A stretch of DNA of 64,000 nt, from assembly GCA_947311845.1 (NCBI GenBank), contig CAMZMU010000040.1, positions 63,118,330 to 63,182,329 on the forward strand, written 5' to 3'. Source of the DNA: Poa pratensis. Its lineage: Eukaryota; Streptophyta; Magnoliopsida; Poales; Poaceae. Below the pieces are notes generated by a model. That model was not told where the DNA came from. It ran no database searches and worked only from the letters and a program-made list of their open reading frames with translations. The position numbers and the translations under genes were made by a program. Shown in pieces: positions 44,158-56,634 of the stretch. Positions within the stretch are counted from its first letter, which is position 1; each line of letters starts with the position of its first letter.

Positions 44158-47100
44158 ATGGAGGGAGGAGGTACGGCGGCGGGGACGGCGATGGAGGTGG
44201 AAGCGGAGGCGAGCCCGTTCGCGGAAGCCCCTATCCCTGCTTCTAGCATCGCCTCCTCGACGACGCGGCAGCTCGGCCTCAGGAACAGCATCCAGACCAA
44301 CTTTGGCGACGACTACGTCTTCCAGATCGCTTCTTGGTACATGGTTCCCTTTCCCCAGTTCAATTGACTTAGCTTTAGGCTGCAAAAATCCTGCTGCGGT
44401 TGAAAATGAAGTAGATAGTTTCTGAACGGAGGATTGACATGCCATGTTTTGATCCCTGATTATATTAGAATGGAGCTTCTATCGTTTTTCTTTCCCCATT
44501 GTTCATACCTAAATCTGTTGGTACTGTATATGCCAATACATTTGAAAAATATAATAGATCTGGTGTTACGATTTATGTTCTCTGCGTCTTATTGCATATA
44601 TCTTGTGACAAGCCAGGAGATCTCAAAGCTCGCGGTTTGTTTGTCAACAAACGCACTAAAGTTTTATTCTCCAGCAACTGGACAGTATTTGGGGGAATGC
44701 ACCGGACATACTGGGACTATCCATGAGATTTGTTTTTCAGCACCGTCATCACCACAAGTAATATGCTCTTGTTCTGGTGATGGAACCATCAGAGCTTGGG
44801 ACACAAGGAGCTTTAAGCAGGTTTTTTTTCTGGTACCTCCTGATTGTTGAATGTTCATGTCAGTTGTATATCAATACTATGCGAATGTGCATGATTGCAA
44901 AAAAAAATTGAATACCAGATTCACATCTATATAGTTCCTTCTGTTAGCATATTCCAAGTCATAATATGTTCCCAGTTTCTGTATTGTACATTTTTGTATT
45001 CTCATTAAGTTGTCTGACATTAATCTTGGGATGCTTGGGTTGGATCGAGTTTGCCTCACAAATCAATGAAATTGGAATATGAGCTATTATATCCTTTGTG
45101 TTTTGTCTGTTCTGTTGACTACAATCTGTTTTAACATGCAACTGAAACGACATGATGTAAATTACAACCTGTATGGTATCTTTGTTCTTAACACTGGAAT
45201 AGTAAATCTATAAAGTTTAGAAGACATTGTTCAATTCTAGCCAAATACAAGCTTTTTCCGCGTTAACACAGACATATCCGCAATGCTGAGTGTTGATTTC
45301 TTGTTGTGATTTTAGTTTTTTGTGTCCTTCTGCTACTGGACATAATCAATCAGCCATTGACTAGGTCTTATCTCAGATAATGATTTTTAATACTTCATTT
45401 ACTGGCATGTTTTTGGTATGTATTACATTCAGTGTACAATATGATTTGTCTTTCAGCTATTTGCGAAGTACTATGGTTGGATTTAATATATTTCTATTTT
45501 CTAAATTGCAACATTTTACTGCTCTCTGAGTATCTGCCAGATATCTTTGCTAAATGGTGGCGCCTCGCATGAAATGTTCAGCTTTTCCTTTGGGGGGTCA
45601 AGTGGTAACCTACTTGCTGCTGGTTCTAATTCCCAGGTATTTTTTTTCACAGATAGAGTTGTATCTGTAAAACTATAACAGCTTAGATTCTTCTCATATC
45701 CACCTCGTACATGCACCGGCTCTGTCCACCTTATTGCTGCGCAGAATGGTTACATTCCTGCCAATGGGGGTTGGGTTTAGCAAATATTTGGCTGTCACGA
45801 CATTCCATTTTGCACAATATTCTAGCTCACGGACTATGATTATTTTAGTTCATTTACATGCTTGTTAGAGCAAAAAAGACAAGATTTTATCAGGTTATGC
45901 ATGTTGAGCCTCATTCAAGTTACTTGATTGTAGGTTCTGTTGTGGGATTGGAGAAGTTCAAAACAGCTAGCCTGCTTAGAGGATTCCCACATGGATGATG
46001 TAACACAGGTATGCATTATTGTATGGAGTTCTACATGTTCTCCACTAAGAGGAAGCCTAACTCGCATCCTGCCCTTACTTATTTGCGATCTATACATTTG
46101 CCACTCTTCTTCTCATATTAATGCAATTTGGCTTCACTTTAGTGGCAAATGGACAAAAAATTCCCATCATTCGATGATGTACTTTATTTTATTTTCCATC
46201 ACATTTTTGTTACTGTAATTTGCTGGGCCCTTGCATATGCGCTTGTATGGAATAATGCTGTTTTCCAGGAAACTTTTGGTTCATCTCAAGAAACTGTACG
46301 CCCAGTTTCTGTGGCACCGCTAGTTGGTGGAGTGAGCCCCGTTCAACCTTTGTTTATGGAACCTCTATTACCTGACCATACTCCGAAAAGCTTTGACTCC
46401 AGCTTAAGCAATTTGACAAACACCCGATGTCTTCATTAACAGAATAAGTTGTCTTAGAAATACTCTTCTGTATAAAGTTTACGCATAAAATTGGTGCCAG
46501 CGTTACTTCCAGTCTTGTACTTTGGTTTGATATTATATGACTCCTGGCACCTATTTGGTAAATTATTTGTGTACGAAGCAAGTTGTCAAAATTTCCGTGC
46601 ATATGGATATCCTTTTACAATAAATATGATGGCAGTTAGTTGCTCTCACGTACTTTTGTTTTCTTAGCTAGTTGATGATATCAAGGTCCTAAATATTCAT
46701 ACCTTTTTGTTGACTTCATATCAGCCACATGATATTTATCCATTACAATTTTTGGATTGGGTAATAGTCATTGTTGTGATGACTGATGATTTGTCACTCT
46801 TTATTTGACAGGTTCGATTTGCACCAAATCAACAGAGTAAACTCATTTCTGCGGCAGTCGATGGATTAGTATGCCTCTTTGACACCGATGGTGATATTGA
46901 CGAGGACAATAATTTGCTATCTGTATGTGGTAGTTGTCTCTGTTATGCTTTAAATGCTTAGGAATCATTTGTTTTCTGATAGCTGAAGGTTATGAGTCTG
47001 ATATGCTGTTACTTGAGTTCTAGTATTTATTATCAGGTCTGCTTACAACAGTATGCCCTTAAAGCTGTTTTTGGTTTCCCTATAGTTATTACATCATGCA

Positions 47101-48555
47101 TCATTTTTTTTGGTGACGGGCCTTCTCTATTTGATGTTCTCTAGGTTATGAATGTGGAGACTTCTGTTGCTAAGGTGGGTTTTTATGGAAATATGTATCA
47201 GAAGCTTTGGTGTTTGACCCATATTGAAACACTAAGGTAATTTTTTGCCCATGATGTTGTAAATAATTCTCTTAGATTGTTCAATTTACAGAATAATAAT
47301 AATCAAGTATACCTTTTTAGCCTTTCCTAATTGGAAAAGAGATTTAAAAAGTACTGGAAAAGGTAACGGAAACGAATACTTGTTATGGGTAAAGGAAATG
47401 AAAACATAAGTTTTGTTTCCAACACAAACGAAATTCGAATTGCCAAAATTCCTTTTTTTTGCAACGGTAAAACTCCGTGATTTTTAATTAAAGTACTGTA
47501 GAGGCTAGGGCTTAAGGAACGCACTAGGCCTAAACCCATGAAACAGAATTAGGAAGGATGGAGAAGGAAGATATGGGCTTTGTCCCAGGCTGTGTTACAG
47601 GAGAATAGACAAATAAATGGCCGTAGGAATTTGACCTGTCCAGCAATGAGGGGAAGTGCATGATATATATACTTATACTGTGTTCTTTTGTTCCGGCAAA
47701 TATTCGGTTATGTTCTGTGTCCACTCCTTATTTGTTTAGCATCCGTTTCTGATACTGTTCCTATTTGTTTCTTAGCTAGACCTTCTGAATTCACATATGT
47801 TTCTGTTGATAAGTAAAAAATGAAAAAACGGTAGAAATTACTTCTGTCCGGTTCTTCTTCGTTTTGGCCCCTAATGTTATGGCATTCGTACTTGTTTCTT
47901 ATAACACTCATTATGCTGTTTGCTATTTAATTATCACAGCACTTGGGACTGGAATGAGGGGACTAGGGAATTGAATATAGAGGATGCTCGTTCATTGGCC
48001 ACTGATAAGTGGAACCTTGACCATGTGAGTATCCAAGACTGCTTAACCTGTCTTGTACATTCCATGCTGTTCAGCTTTGCATTCAGTTCGATATCATTCT
48101 TGATGTTACATGCCATGATCTTGTTTTCTCTTGATAGTTCATGGCACAAAAGCATCCAGAAATTCCTGTATTTATTTTTTAATCTACGACAGGTGGACTA
48201 TTTTGTCGACTGTCACTACTCTCTTCCTGATGACCGGTTATGGGCGATTGGTGGCACAAGCACGGGGACATTGGGTTACTTCCCTGTAAGAAATGGTCCT
48301 GCAGGAGCAATTGGTTCAGCGGAGGCTGTCCTGGAAGGAGGCCACACAGGAGTCGTCAGGACCATATACCCAGCTGGAAGCAGTCTTCAGAGCCTTGGCC
48401 AAAACAGGGGCATCTTTGGGTGGACAGGAGGTGAAGATGGTCGTCTATGTTGCTGGCGCTCCGATGATGTATTAGAAACAAAGAAGTCTTGGATCTCTAG
48501 TACACTTGTGTCACGAGTGGAAAAGAGGATCAAAAGCCGACATCAGCCCTACTAA
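44158..48555 (+). CDS. WDR89: WD repeat-containing protein 89 homologue, 8 exons
   Basis: Exons: 44158-44336, 44613-44820, 45541-45636, 45934-46008, 46812-46922, 47145-47236, 47940-48024, 48193-48555; 402 residues, every junction GT-AG and in phase. The start is the first in-frame ATG. WD40 blades are evident: 'CTGHTGTIHEICFS...VICSCSGDGTIRAWDTRS' (about 95-126), 'VLLWDWRSSKQLACLEDSHMDDVTQVRFAPNQQ' in two parts (162-194) followed by 'SAAVDGLVCLFDT', and 'GGHTGVVRTIYP...FGWTGGEDGRLCCWRSD' near the C-terminus. The overall order and length fit plant WDR89, a beta-propeller scaffold whose molecular role in plants is not well defined. The family assignment rests on recalled similarity. Introns contain no clear TE. 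The gene appears intact. Confidence 0.92.
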
Positions 48556-50592
48556 CCTGCTAAGACTGTCCGATCTATTGGTTAATTCATCCATATGAGA
48601 ACTTTTGTATTTAGATTGGCGGCAATACCACTTGGGCCCTGATTTTTTTCCTTCCAGCCGTTTGCTGCTGTATAGGTTTTGCTGTTACTCATATTATCGC
48701 TGTTCCGTAAGAACTTTGTGGTTTACTAGTATAAATGTGTTGTTGGTACATGCGAGGTTTTATCGTATCTTGACTTGGTGATTTGTGTTTCATGGGTAGT
48801 GCTACTTCATCTTGTACCATCTTGTACATAATAGCTTGCTGATTCGAGCGCGAGGACTATTTGTTCAACATGCCACTTCCATACCTATCTTCTCTGTTTT
48901 TTCGAGTGGCATACATATCTTCTCTGTTCATTACGTGGCCTTAAGATATTTTTTGCTATTTTCGAAGTTTGTAGAGCTCCTTTGGCACCTATTGTAAAAA
49001 TATTGCCATTTTGGGTTTTCCTTCTGAAGTGGTAAAATAAGTAATTTTCTAATAATTTTAACATTACAAATGATAGATTACACCTAATTTTGACTAGAAA
49101 ATAGCATGAAAGGTTTCCCAGTGAGCAAATTGGTTGATTTGCCTTTTGGAACTGAAGAGATACACATACACTACTGTATATACTATAATAAGAGAGGAAG
49201 GATTCTAATTCTGACAGATTTTGTTTTGCCTATTTTCGCCCTATCGTTTGATGACACGTACAAGTGCTGGTCCTACGTGGCTGTGTTCTATTGGGTTAGC
49301 CGGTCATTGCATGTCTTCCCGGTGTTTTCTTTTTAGGCAAACTTGGTTCCCACGTTTTCTATTTTTTTGCATGCTTTTTTTCCCTGCCAAGTTGGTCCCT
49401 ACGTTTCATTTTTTTTGGCAGCTAAGTTACTTGTACTATTTGTTTGCCTATATATGATTTGCCACATAAGGTCTTTCTTTTTTCCGTCTTCACCATGGCT
49501 GACCAATTTCCCGTTCTGATCTTTCTGACGCTTGAGCTGAACGGCGGCGTTTAGATATCCGTCTTGGCAAGCGGCCGGTTATTTTTCATCAATGCATCGA
49601 AATGATGCATGTCTGCTTGGGTGTATAGGCTTCTCTTATTTGGGTTTGCCTGCTTGCGGCTGCAAGCGACCGTATCGCCACTCGTTAAAACATTTGTAGC
49701 TCACCTTTTTCTCCGATTATCTGAATTTTCTCGTCCATTCTCAGTACGACCATCGGAACGGTCACGGATGACCGTACTCTTACTCGTTATGTTTTACTAT
49801 AGCTCGAAATGGCTTGTATTCTTCGGTTCTAGCACCTGAAATATTAGTCATTTGCACCATTTTCATATATATATATATATATATCAGTAATTTTCATATA
49901 AATATATAGAACCAGGCTACCTGTTCTTCCTCTCCGATAGTGACTCTGATTACTCTAAACCTTAAACTTAGAAAGTTAAAACTAACAGGAATAAACTTTT
50001 ATTTTACATGGGTTGTCTCCCATGCAGCGCTTCTGTTTTTGCTGTTTAGCTCGACCGCAGTGTTGCTTTGCTTTGCTTGGCTTGGGTAATGGACGCGGCA
50101 GGGCATGAGCATTTTCGTCAGGCCAGCATCGTCTTCAAAGTGGCTGGAAGCAGCAGGGGTGGTTGGTAATGTCGATCTTGAGGCCAGATCCACCGACAAG
50201 AGAGCTGAGGGACAATGGCACGGTTCTGATGGCGGAGGTGGCGCTGACCTTACAGTGGAGCGGGAGCTGGATGCCGGGGGCAGCACGGCTGCCACCAGTG
50301 CATCGCGGGAGCTGGATCATCGACCTAGGGCGAGGGCGGGCGCGAGCTCGAGCCATCTGACCTCTCACACTCTACTTACTGCGGCCTAGGACAAGTGTCG
50401 CTGTCTAGGCGTGATTTCATGTTTTGATCTCCCCTATGCCTAGGACGTTGTCTAGGCATAGTTTTTATCTCGTTGATGTGGGGTCGGGCAGAACACCCCT
50501 TTGCAAGATTAGGATTAGGAGTATTTTTCATCTTTCTAAAAAAATTGTGGGAGAATTTCGCTTCCCCTTGCATGAGTAACATAAAAGTGTAG
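48556..50592. other. WDR89 3' UTR and intergenic DNA
   Basis: About 200 bp of 3' UTR, then AT-rich DNA without a recognisable gene. Short frames at 48812-49457 and 49609-49839 show no domain. A 20-bp AT dinucleotide run is at 49865-49884. The segment 'cttttggaactgaagaga' near 49143 recurs near 59901, beyond the F-box/copia region, but no element ends were identified. Confidence 0.45.
49865..49884. repeat. (AT)10 microsatellite
   Basis: Uninterrupted AT dinucleotide run, adjacent to further imperfect AT repeats to about 49908. Confidence 0.9.
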
Positions 50593-50594
50593 TA

Positions 50595-50755
50595 CTCCCT
50601 CCGTTCCTAAATATAAGATGTTTTAGCTTTTCTCCACATTCACATGTATCTAGATGTATGTGGACATGTTTTAATGTGTATATACACTCATTTGGGTTTG
50701 CACCTAGCCAACATGTGACGTTGCTAGAACATCTTATATTGTGGAACGGAGGGAG
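50595..50755. mobile_element. Stowaway-type MITE (161 bp)
   Basis: Termini CTCCCTCCGTTCC and GGAACGGAGGGAG are inverted repeats, and TA duplications lie at 50593-50594 and 50756-50757. Subterminal 'taaatataagatgtttta' and 'aacatcttatatt' also pair. Classic Triticeae Tc1/mariner-derived MITE, non-coding. Confidence 0.93.
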
Positions 50756-50985
50756 TATTAAATAAAGTCCAACTTTGTGTATGTGATGATTTCGGTTTGT
50801 ACATCCACTCACCCCACCCAAAACCAAGTGAGCTAGACACCTAGTCTTTAGCTGTGTCTATGTGATGTTTAAATTCGTGCCCAGCAATCTCATGATATTA
50901 CGAGTTCGGACCAAACTGGGTAGTAAACAGCAACAAGGTCTCCCAATCAGATCTCCCGATACTGGGCTCTATATATATTATGTAC
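50756..50985. other. Short intergenic spacer
   Basis: No feature seen except the left target duplication of the next element, ATATATTATGTAC at 50973-50985. Confidence 0.5.
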
Positions 50986-52456
50986 ACACCCGACCCCTAG
51001 CGTCGCTCCCCCGGCGGCGCCAGGGGAGAAAATTTTCGCCGCCGAGACCTTCCCTCGCCCAGCGCCCTCCTGCCGCTGCCGCCGCCGGCCTCGGCCGCGG
51101 CGGTGGCAGCGCCCCGCTACCAAAAAGGTGGTCGGGGGGGGGGGGGGGGGGGGGCTTCTCCTCGCGTGCTCGATTTGGTGGCAGACCGGCCCGTGGGGGG
51201 CGGCGGCGGTCAGGGCTAGGGGACGTCGAGCCCAGATGGAGTCCAGCTGGACCTCCTGGCAGCGATGCTGCGCGGTGGGCGCCATCGCTGCCGAGGGAGC
51301 CGTCGGCGTGGCGCTCGCGCGCGGTTCTGGGCCCCGTCGGGCTCGATCTGGGCCTGGCGGGCCCGTGTGGGCGGCGAGCCTGCTGTTCGCGACGCTGCGA
51401 GCGTGCGGGCGGTGCAGGGACCCTGGCGGTGCAGCGGAGGCTGGGGCTTCCGTGGAAGTCGATGCGGAGGCAGGGGAGAGGAAGCGGAAGCCGGGGTGGC
51501 GGCCCCGGATCGAAGGCTGTGCGGTTGTGGCGCGGCTGGCTTGCTGGCGTCCGTGGCGTGAGGTGCCGCGGCGGCTTCGGCAAGTGGTGGAGCTTGGTGG
51601 CCGGCCACGGATGCGGTCTCCGTCTCAAAGCTCCCTAAGCTTCGTGGGCGGCTCGAACTCCGGGTGAAAGCCTAGCGCCGACTCCGGTCGGGGCCGACGA
51701 TGGCGGCGCTCTTGGGCGTCGTTCTCCTTCTTGTTTGCATCGTCATGGAATTTCGACAACCGGCCTGACGGGAGTGTTCTGATGGTCTCCGGGTGAAAGC
51801 CTAAGCCCCGTCGGTGGCGGGCGACGGTGACGGACGCGTCACTACCTTGTTGGAGGCGTCGTCTTGGAGTCATCGGCTCTCTCGGTGCGACGGGTTCGCG
51901 GCGGATGGGTAGGATGGCTATGTGGCCACGGAAGTGGATGTCGGGGTGGTGGCCCCGGACGGTAGCGGTACGCCGAGGCGGCGGCCTCGGGCACCCACGC
52001 GGCGATGGCCCTATGTGGCGGGGTTGTGGCCAAGTGTGGTTGGGTGGCGACCTGGATGAAGACTGCGCGAGCAGAGGGTTCGTCGACCTGACTGGATCGC
52101 CTTCGGTCAATGCGAAGGTTGATCTGGTTGCTACGCCGGGGCGGCGGCCCCGGAACATGGTGGTTTTGGTGGTAGCCTGGATGAAAACTGCGCGGGCAGA
52201 GGGTTCGTCGACCATGACTGGATCGCTTTCGGGCAATGCGAAGGTCGATCTGGTTGCTACGCCGAGGCGGCGGCCCCGGAGCGGGTGGTGTGTGTTGTGA
52301 CGTTTGGTCAACTTGTGTCGTGTGGGCGGCGGGTCGCTTCGTCTGTGTGTTTCTTTTGTACAGTTTGTATGGTTTTTGGACCCGGTTTTCCTTATAAACT
52401 GGGTCAATTCTATTCTATCTATTCGAGCGGTGGAACGACCACCTTGTCCTCAAAAA
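50986..52456 (+). mobile_element. GC-rich non-LTR retroposon, intact copy (1.47 kb, 13-bp TSD)
   Basis: A 13-bp duplication ATATATTATGTAC (50973-50985, 52457-52469) and a short A tail (52452-52456) show target-primed insertion on the plus strand. The body is GC-rich and has no ATG-started frame with a recognisable domain; no reverse transcriptase or endonuclease is present. Five copies of the motif CGGGGYGGYGGCCCCGG or variants occur near 51491, 51941, 51971, 52136 and 52262. The last two close an imperfect tandem unit of about 126 bp (52051-52153, 52179-52279). A 21-nt G run lies at 51134-51154. The 3' part ('ccttataaactgggtca') corresponds to the copy at 35641-43185. It lies about 60 bp upstream of the F-box gene start. 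Confidence 0.8.
52051..52279 (+). repeat. Imperfect tandem duplication inside the GC-rich non-LTR element
   Basis: Two units beginning 'ggatgaagactgcgcg' and 'ggatgaaaactgcgcg' share 'cagagggttcgtcgacc' and 'gatctggttgctacgcc' and both end in the palindromic GC motif. Confidence 0.85.
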
Positions 52457-52531
52457 ATATATTATGTACGTACGTGTCACGTGGTGTCTACGTAGACGCG
52501 CGCTTCATAGCGATCGCACATATTGAAAGCG

Positions 52532-53008
52532 ATGCATAGAGACGGCCTAGACAGGGGCAGCATGGATCGATTGATGGGCAAGCGACTAGCTGCCGCCGCC
52601 GCCAAGCTTCCAGACGATCTCCTCCTCGACATCTTCGCGCGCGTGGCGCCAGAAATCCTCGACCTGCTACGCTGCGCGGGCACGTGCGTACGGTGGTTCC
52701 GCCTAATCGCCGACCCAACCTTCCTCCAACGCACCGGAGTCTTGCCGGAGAAGGCACGATGCGCCTCCTTCCTCATCGGGGCGGTCTACCAAGGAGCCAA
52801 TCTCATCTGCCCGTGCAAGCCACAAAAAGTGTTTGAACCCGACAAACCGCCGCAGTTCGCCAGGCTCCTCCATGGGCCGAGGGCAAGAGGGGTTGCACCT
52901 CTTGCATTCGCCTCGTTCCTCCCCAATACCGACGGGGTCTTCGACTACGCTGAGCCCTTGACGTCGCGGCGCGGCCTTCTCCTCCTGCGCATGATGCCTA
53001 GACCCATC
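52532..53008 (+). pseudogene. F-box protein gene, 5' part, split by a copia element
   Basis: The ATG at 52532 (or 52562) opens a frame with an F-box at residues about 20-65: 'KLPDDLLLDIFARVAPEIL', then 'CVRWFRLIADPTFL'. F-box proteins are substrate receptors of SCF ubiquitin ligases. The frame runs into the copia LTR at 53009 and would stop five codons later. The 5-bp target CCATC (53004-53008) is repeated at 58855-58859, and the coding sequence resumes there in the same frame ('DTRKLHLAVCHPLIGE'). The insertion thus splits one exon. The GC-rich non-LTR element lies just upstream and may have displaced the promoter. Confidence 0.88.
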
Positions 53009-53429
53009 TGTTCAAAACCACTCTAGGATCAACTAGTCTAGATGGATTCGGTAGTGCTCCTTTTGGCGATGATCTTGACAAGAGGTACTGAGAGGGAGAG
53101 GGATCGGAGAGAGGAGAGGGGAATAACTTCACCTTGGCTCGTCATGCCAGAGCCGGTGGCCATGGCGATGGGGCGACGGCGTGTGCGTGGGCTGGCAGTG
53201 GCGGCGGCGGCGGAGCTTCCCGTCAGCACTGCGCGAGCCCTCAATCGGAAGGGCGTGGGGAAACTGGCGCACGGTCAACCTTGTTGGTTGTGCCACCGGC
53301 CCCCACCTCTTTATATACGCGCAGGTGACAGGGGCCCACCAACCAAGGAGGTTGGGCGTCCCCGATCAGGACACGGTCAAGGGGACCGATCGACCCGTTG
53401 GGGTTCGACCGGATGAGATCAACCTAACA
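53009..53429 (-). repeat. 3' LTR of the copia element
   Basis: 421 bp. It differs from the other LTR at four single bases that I can see, in the aligned 'gtgcgtgggctgg', 'caaccttgttgg', 'acctctttatat' and 'aggacacggtc' segments. Confidence 0.95.
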
Positions 53430-53443
53430 TTCTCCCCCTTGAT
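53430..53443 (-). other. Polypurine tract of the copia element
   Basis: On the minus strand TCAAGGGGGAGAA abuts the 3' LTR, as required for plus-strand priming. Confidence 0.88.
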
Positions 53444-53616
53444 CTCAACTTTTACTTTTAACTTTATACTTTGTACTTTACTCGTTTCATCACAGATCAA
53501 TACATAGAGCATGTTTCATCGTCACAGCTCAATTGCCGATAGAATCAGACAGCTACAATATATCTCTTTGTTTTGAAACAATTTCCGTTCCTTTTGGGCC
53601 TCTTATGATCCAGAAA

Positions 53617-54449
53617 TCATAGGCTTTCCATTAAACCCATGCCGGCTACGTGTTCCATGAACACGCTGGGTGGTAAGCCTTTCGTAAGCGGATCCGCAAG
53701 CATATTCTTTGTCTTTATATGCTCGAGACTTATAGTTTGATCCTGGATTTTATCTTTCACAACATAATACTTTATTTCTATTGGCTTTGTAGCATTACTC
53801 GACTTGTTGTTGTGAGCATAGAATACTGCGGGCTCGTTGTCACAGTACATCTTTAGTGGTCTGCTAATGCAGTCTACCACTTTCAAGTCGGGTATAAATT
53901 TCTTTAGCCATAGCGCCTGCCCCGTGGCCTCATAACATGCTATAAATTCTGCATACATCGTAGATGATGCAACTATTGACTGTTTGGAGCTTCTCCACGA
54001 AATAGCCCCTCCTGCGAGAGTGAACACATATCCTGTCGTGGACTTTCTATCATCTTTGTCTCCCGCAAAATCTGCATCTGAATACCCTCTTATTCTAGGG
54101 AATCAGATCTTTTATATGTTAGCATGAGGCCTTTTGTGCCTTGCACATAACGCAAAGCTTTCTTTGCCATTTTCCAGTGCTCTGGGCCTGGATTCTCTTG
54201 ATATCTACCGAGTACCCCGGTGATAAATGCTAAGTCAGGGCGAGTGCACACTTGTGCATACTGTAAGCTTCCAACAGCCGAAGCATATGGTATTCCTTTC
54301 ATTTGATCGATCTCGTACTGGTTCTTGGGACATTGGAATTTCCCAAAACTGTCGCCCTTGACTATAGGAGCAGGTGTGGCACTGCACTTATGCATATTAT
54401 ACTTTTTAAGAACTTTTTCAAAATATGCCTTCTGCGATAGTCCTAACAC
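53617..54449 (-). pseudogene. Copia RNase H and C-terminal RT region, frame broken
   Basis: Two minus-strand frames (54449-54090 and 54027-53617) carry the connection region ('YASAVGSLQYAQVCTRPDL') and copia RNase H ('AISWRSSKQ', 'YAEFIACYEA', 'NKSSNATKPIEIKYY'). A frame change separates them between 54090 and 54027, and another separates them from the RT frame near 54445. In an active element RNase H degrades the RNA template during reverse transcription. The pieces are non-functional as they stand. Confidence 0.9.
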
Positions 54450-55138
54450 TCCATTTTTCTATCTCGGTGAATTTCTATGCCCAAAACATATGAAGCTTCA
54501 CCAAGATCTTTCATATCAAAATTTGAGGACAAGAACTTCTTTGTTTCTAGTAGTAGACTGACATCACTGCTAGCAAGCAAGATATCATCCACATACAGAA
54601 TTAGGAAAATATATTTCCCACTTTTAAACTTTGCATAAATGCAGTTGTCCTCAACATTCTCTTTAAATCCAAATCTTTTAATTGTTTCATTAAACTTTAG
54701 ATACCACTGTCTAGAGGCTTGCTTTAATCCATAAATGGATTTCTTTAGACGGCATCCCATATGTTCCTTCCCCTCCATGAAAAAACCCTTGGGTTGTTTC
54801 ATGTAAACATTTTCTTCTAAATCTCCATTTAGAAATGCCGTCTTTACATCCATTTGATGCAACTCTAAATCAAAATGTGCAACTAATGCCATTATGATTC
54901 TGAAGGAATCCTTACATGAGACCGGAGAAAAAGTCTCATTGTAATCTACCCCTTCTCTTTGCGTAAAGCCTTTTGCCACAAGTCTTGCTTTATACTTTTC
55001 TATATTCCCATTGGAGTCATACTTAGTTTTGTAGACCCATTTGCAGCCTACTGTTTTGGCTCCTTTAGGAATTTCCTCTAAGTCCCAAACATCGTTGGAA
55101 CTCATCGATTTCATTTCTCTTCCATTGCCTCCACCCAC
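54443..55138 (-). pseudogene. Copia reverse transcriptase domain
   Basis: The minus-strand frame contains the copia RT blocks in order: 'KWVYKTKYDSNG', 'KARLVAKGFTQREGVDY', 'QMDVKTAFLNGDLEE', 'KSIYGLKQASRQWY' and the catalytic 'YVDDIL'. It ends in a frame break at 54443. The domain itself looks complete, unlike the rest of the polyprotein. Confidence 0.93.
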
Positions 55139-55277
55139 TTCGATGAGTGAGGGCTTCTCATGGCTTCTTCATATGAAGTGGGATCACCTTCCATATGATC
55201 TATTTCTATGTTATAAACATAATCAGTAGAAATAGCTGACCTTTTAGCTCTTTTAGACCTTCTAAGGGTCTCATTTT

Positions 55278-56458
55278 CTAAAGTGGCTGCTGCACCTCCC
55301 TTTCATGCTCAACAACGGGTTCAGTCGGCTCCTGACGGACAGGTTCCGGATCTTCACCCATAGTTGTCACGGGTGGAGTTACAACAGGTGCTTGCACCTC
55401 AACCTCAGGGATTGTCGGTGCAGGTACAACAGGTAGTGCGAAAAATGGCTCCTGAATCATCGGAAAAGGTGCACACACCCTCTTCTCCTCAAGATCAATT
55501 TTCCGAGCTACCATGCTCCCCCTCATCATTTCGTCCTCTAAGAAGACTGCATGTCTCGTTTCTACAAACTTTGTGTATCTGTCTGGGCAGTAGAAACGAT
55601 AACCTTTTGATCTATCAGGATAGCCAATGAAGTGGCAAGTTACTGTTTTGGGGTCTAACTTTGCAATATTTGGATTAAATACTTTTGCCTCAGCTGGGCT
55701 CCCCCAGACCCTCAAGTGGCGCAGAGAGGGAACTCTCCCTGTCCACAACTCGTACGGTGTTTTGGGCACCGACTTGCTTGGTACTCTGTTGAGAATGTGA
55801 ATGGCGGTTTTAAGCGCCTCCATCCATAATCCCAATGGCAGGGTGGAATAACTCATCATGCTGCGCACCATATCCATAAGAGTACGGTTACGCCTTTCAG
55901 CTACTCCATTTTGCTGAGGTTCGCCCGGCATAGAATACTGGGCGACTATTCCATTTTCCTGTAAGAACCTTGCAAAAGGTCCAGGTACTTGACCATATGG
56001 AGTGTGCCGACCGTAGTACTCCCCCCACGGTCGGACCTGACTATTTTAATTCTTTTATCATGCTGATTTTCAACTTCTGCTTTGAATATTTTAAATTTAT
56101 CCAACGCTTCAGATCTTTCTTTAATTGGATAAATATAACCATATCGGGAGTAATCATCTGTGAATGTTATGAACGAGTCATAGCCATCCACACTTTTCAC
56201 AGAAAACGGTCCACAAATATCAGTGTGAATGATTTCTAGTGTTGCTGTACTTCGGTTTGCACCCTTTTTAATTTGCTTTACATACTTTCCTTTTATGCAA
56301 TCTATGCATTGTTCGATATCTGAGAACTCTAACGGAGGAAGAATATCATTTTTAACGAGGTTTTCTATTCTTCCCCTCGAAATATGGCCTAATCGACAGT
56401 GCCATAACTTCGACGAGTCATGAGTTCGCTTTCTTTTCTTTTGTTCTTTGTTCGACAA
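55278..56458 (-). pseudogene. Copia integrase, frame broken
   Basis: The upstream frame (56458-55946) has the zinc-binding H-H-C-C region ('LWHCRLGHI...CIDCIKGK') and the first catalytic aspartates ('HTDICGPF', 'FTDDYSRYGY'). The downstream frame (55931-55278) has the glutamate motif region ('[13 protein letters not shown]') and the variable C-terminus. A frame break between 55946 and 55931 separates the two. A short pre-integrase segment is at 56634-56389 in yet another frame. Confidence 0.9.
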
Positions 56459-56634
56459 GGAATTTGCTCACTCACATTACACACAGAATGCACTTTTTCA
56501 CGTAAGGATAACAAATAAAGCTCATCGTGAAGCAAGGCAATACCCACACAAGCATCTTTAAACCATGTGGCACACTTGCCATGTCCAAAATAACACTCAT
56601 AGTTATCTTTGTCCACACGGGATACACTTATCAA

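Noticed and set aside
50986..52456. Several 130-260-codon frames in the GC-rich element as genes
   Set aside because: They overlap in five frames, lack motifs and lie across the poly-G run; the block is explained as a non-LTR element by its duplication and A tail.
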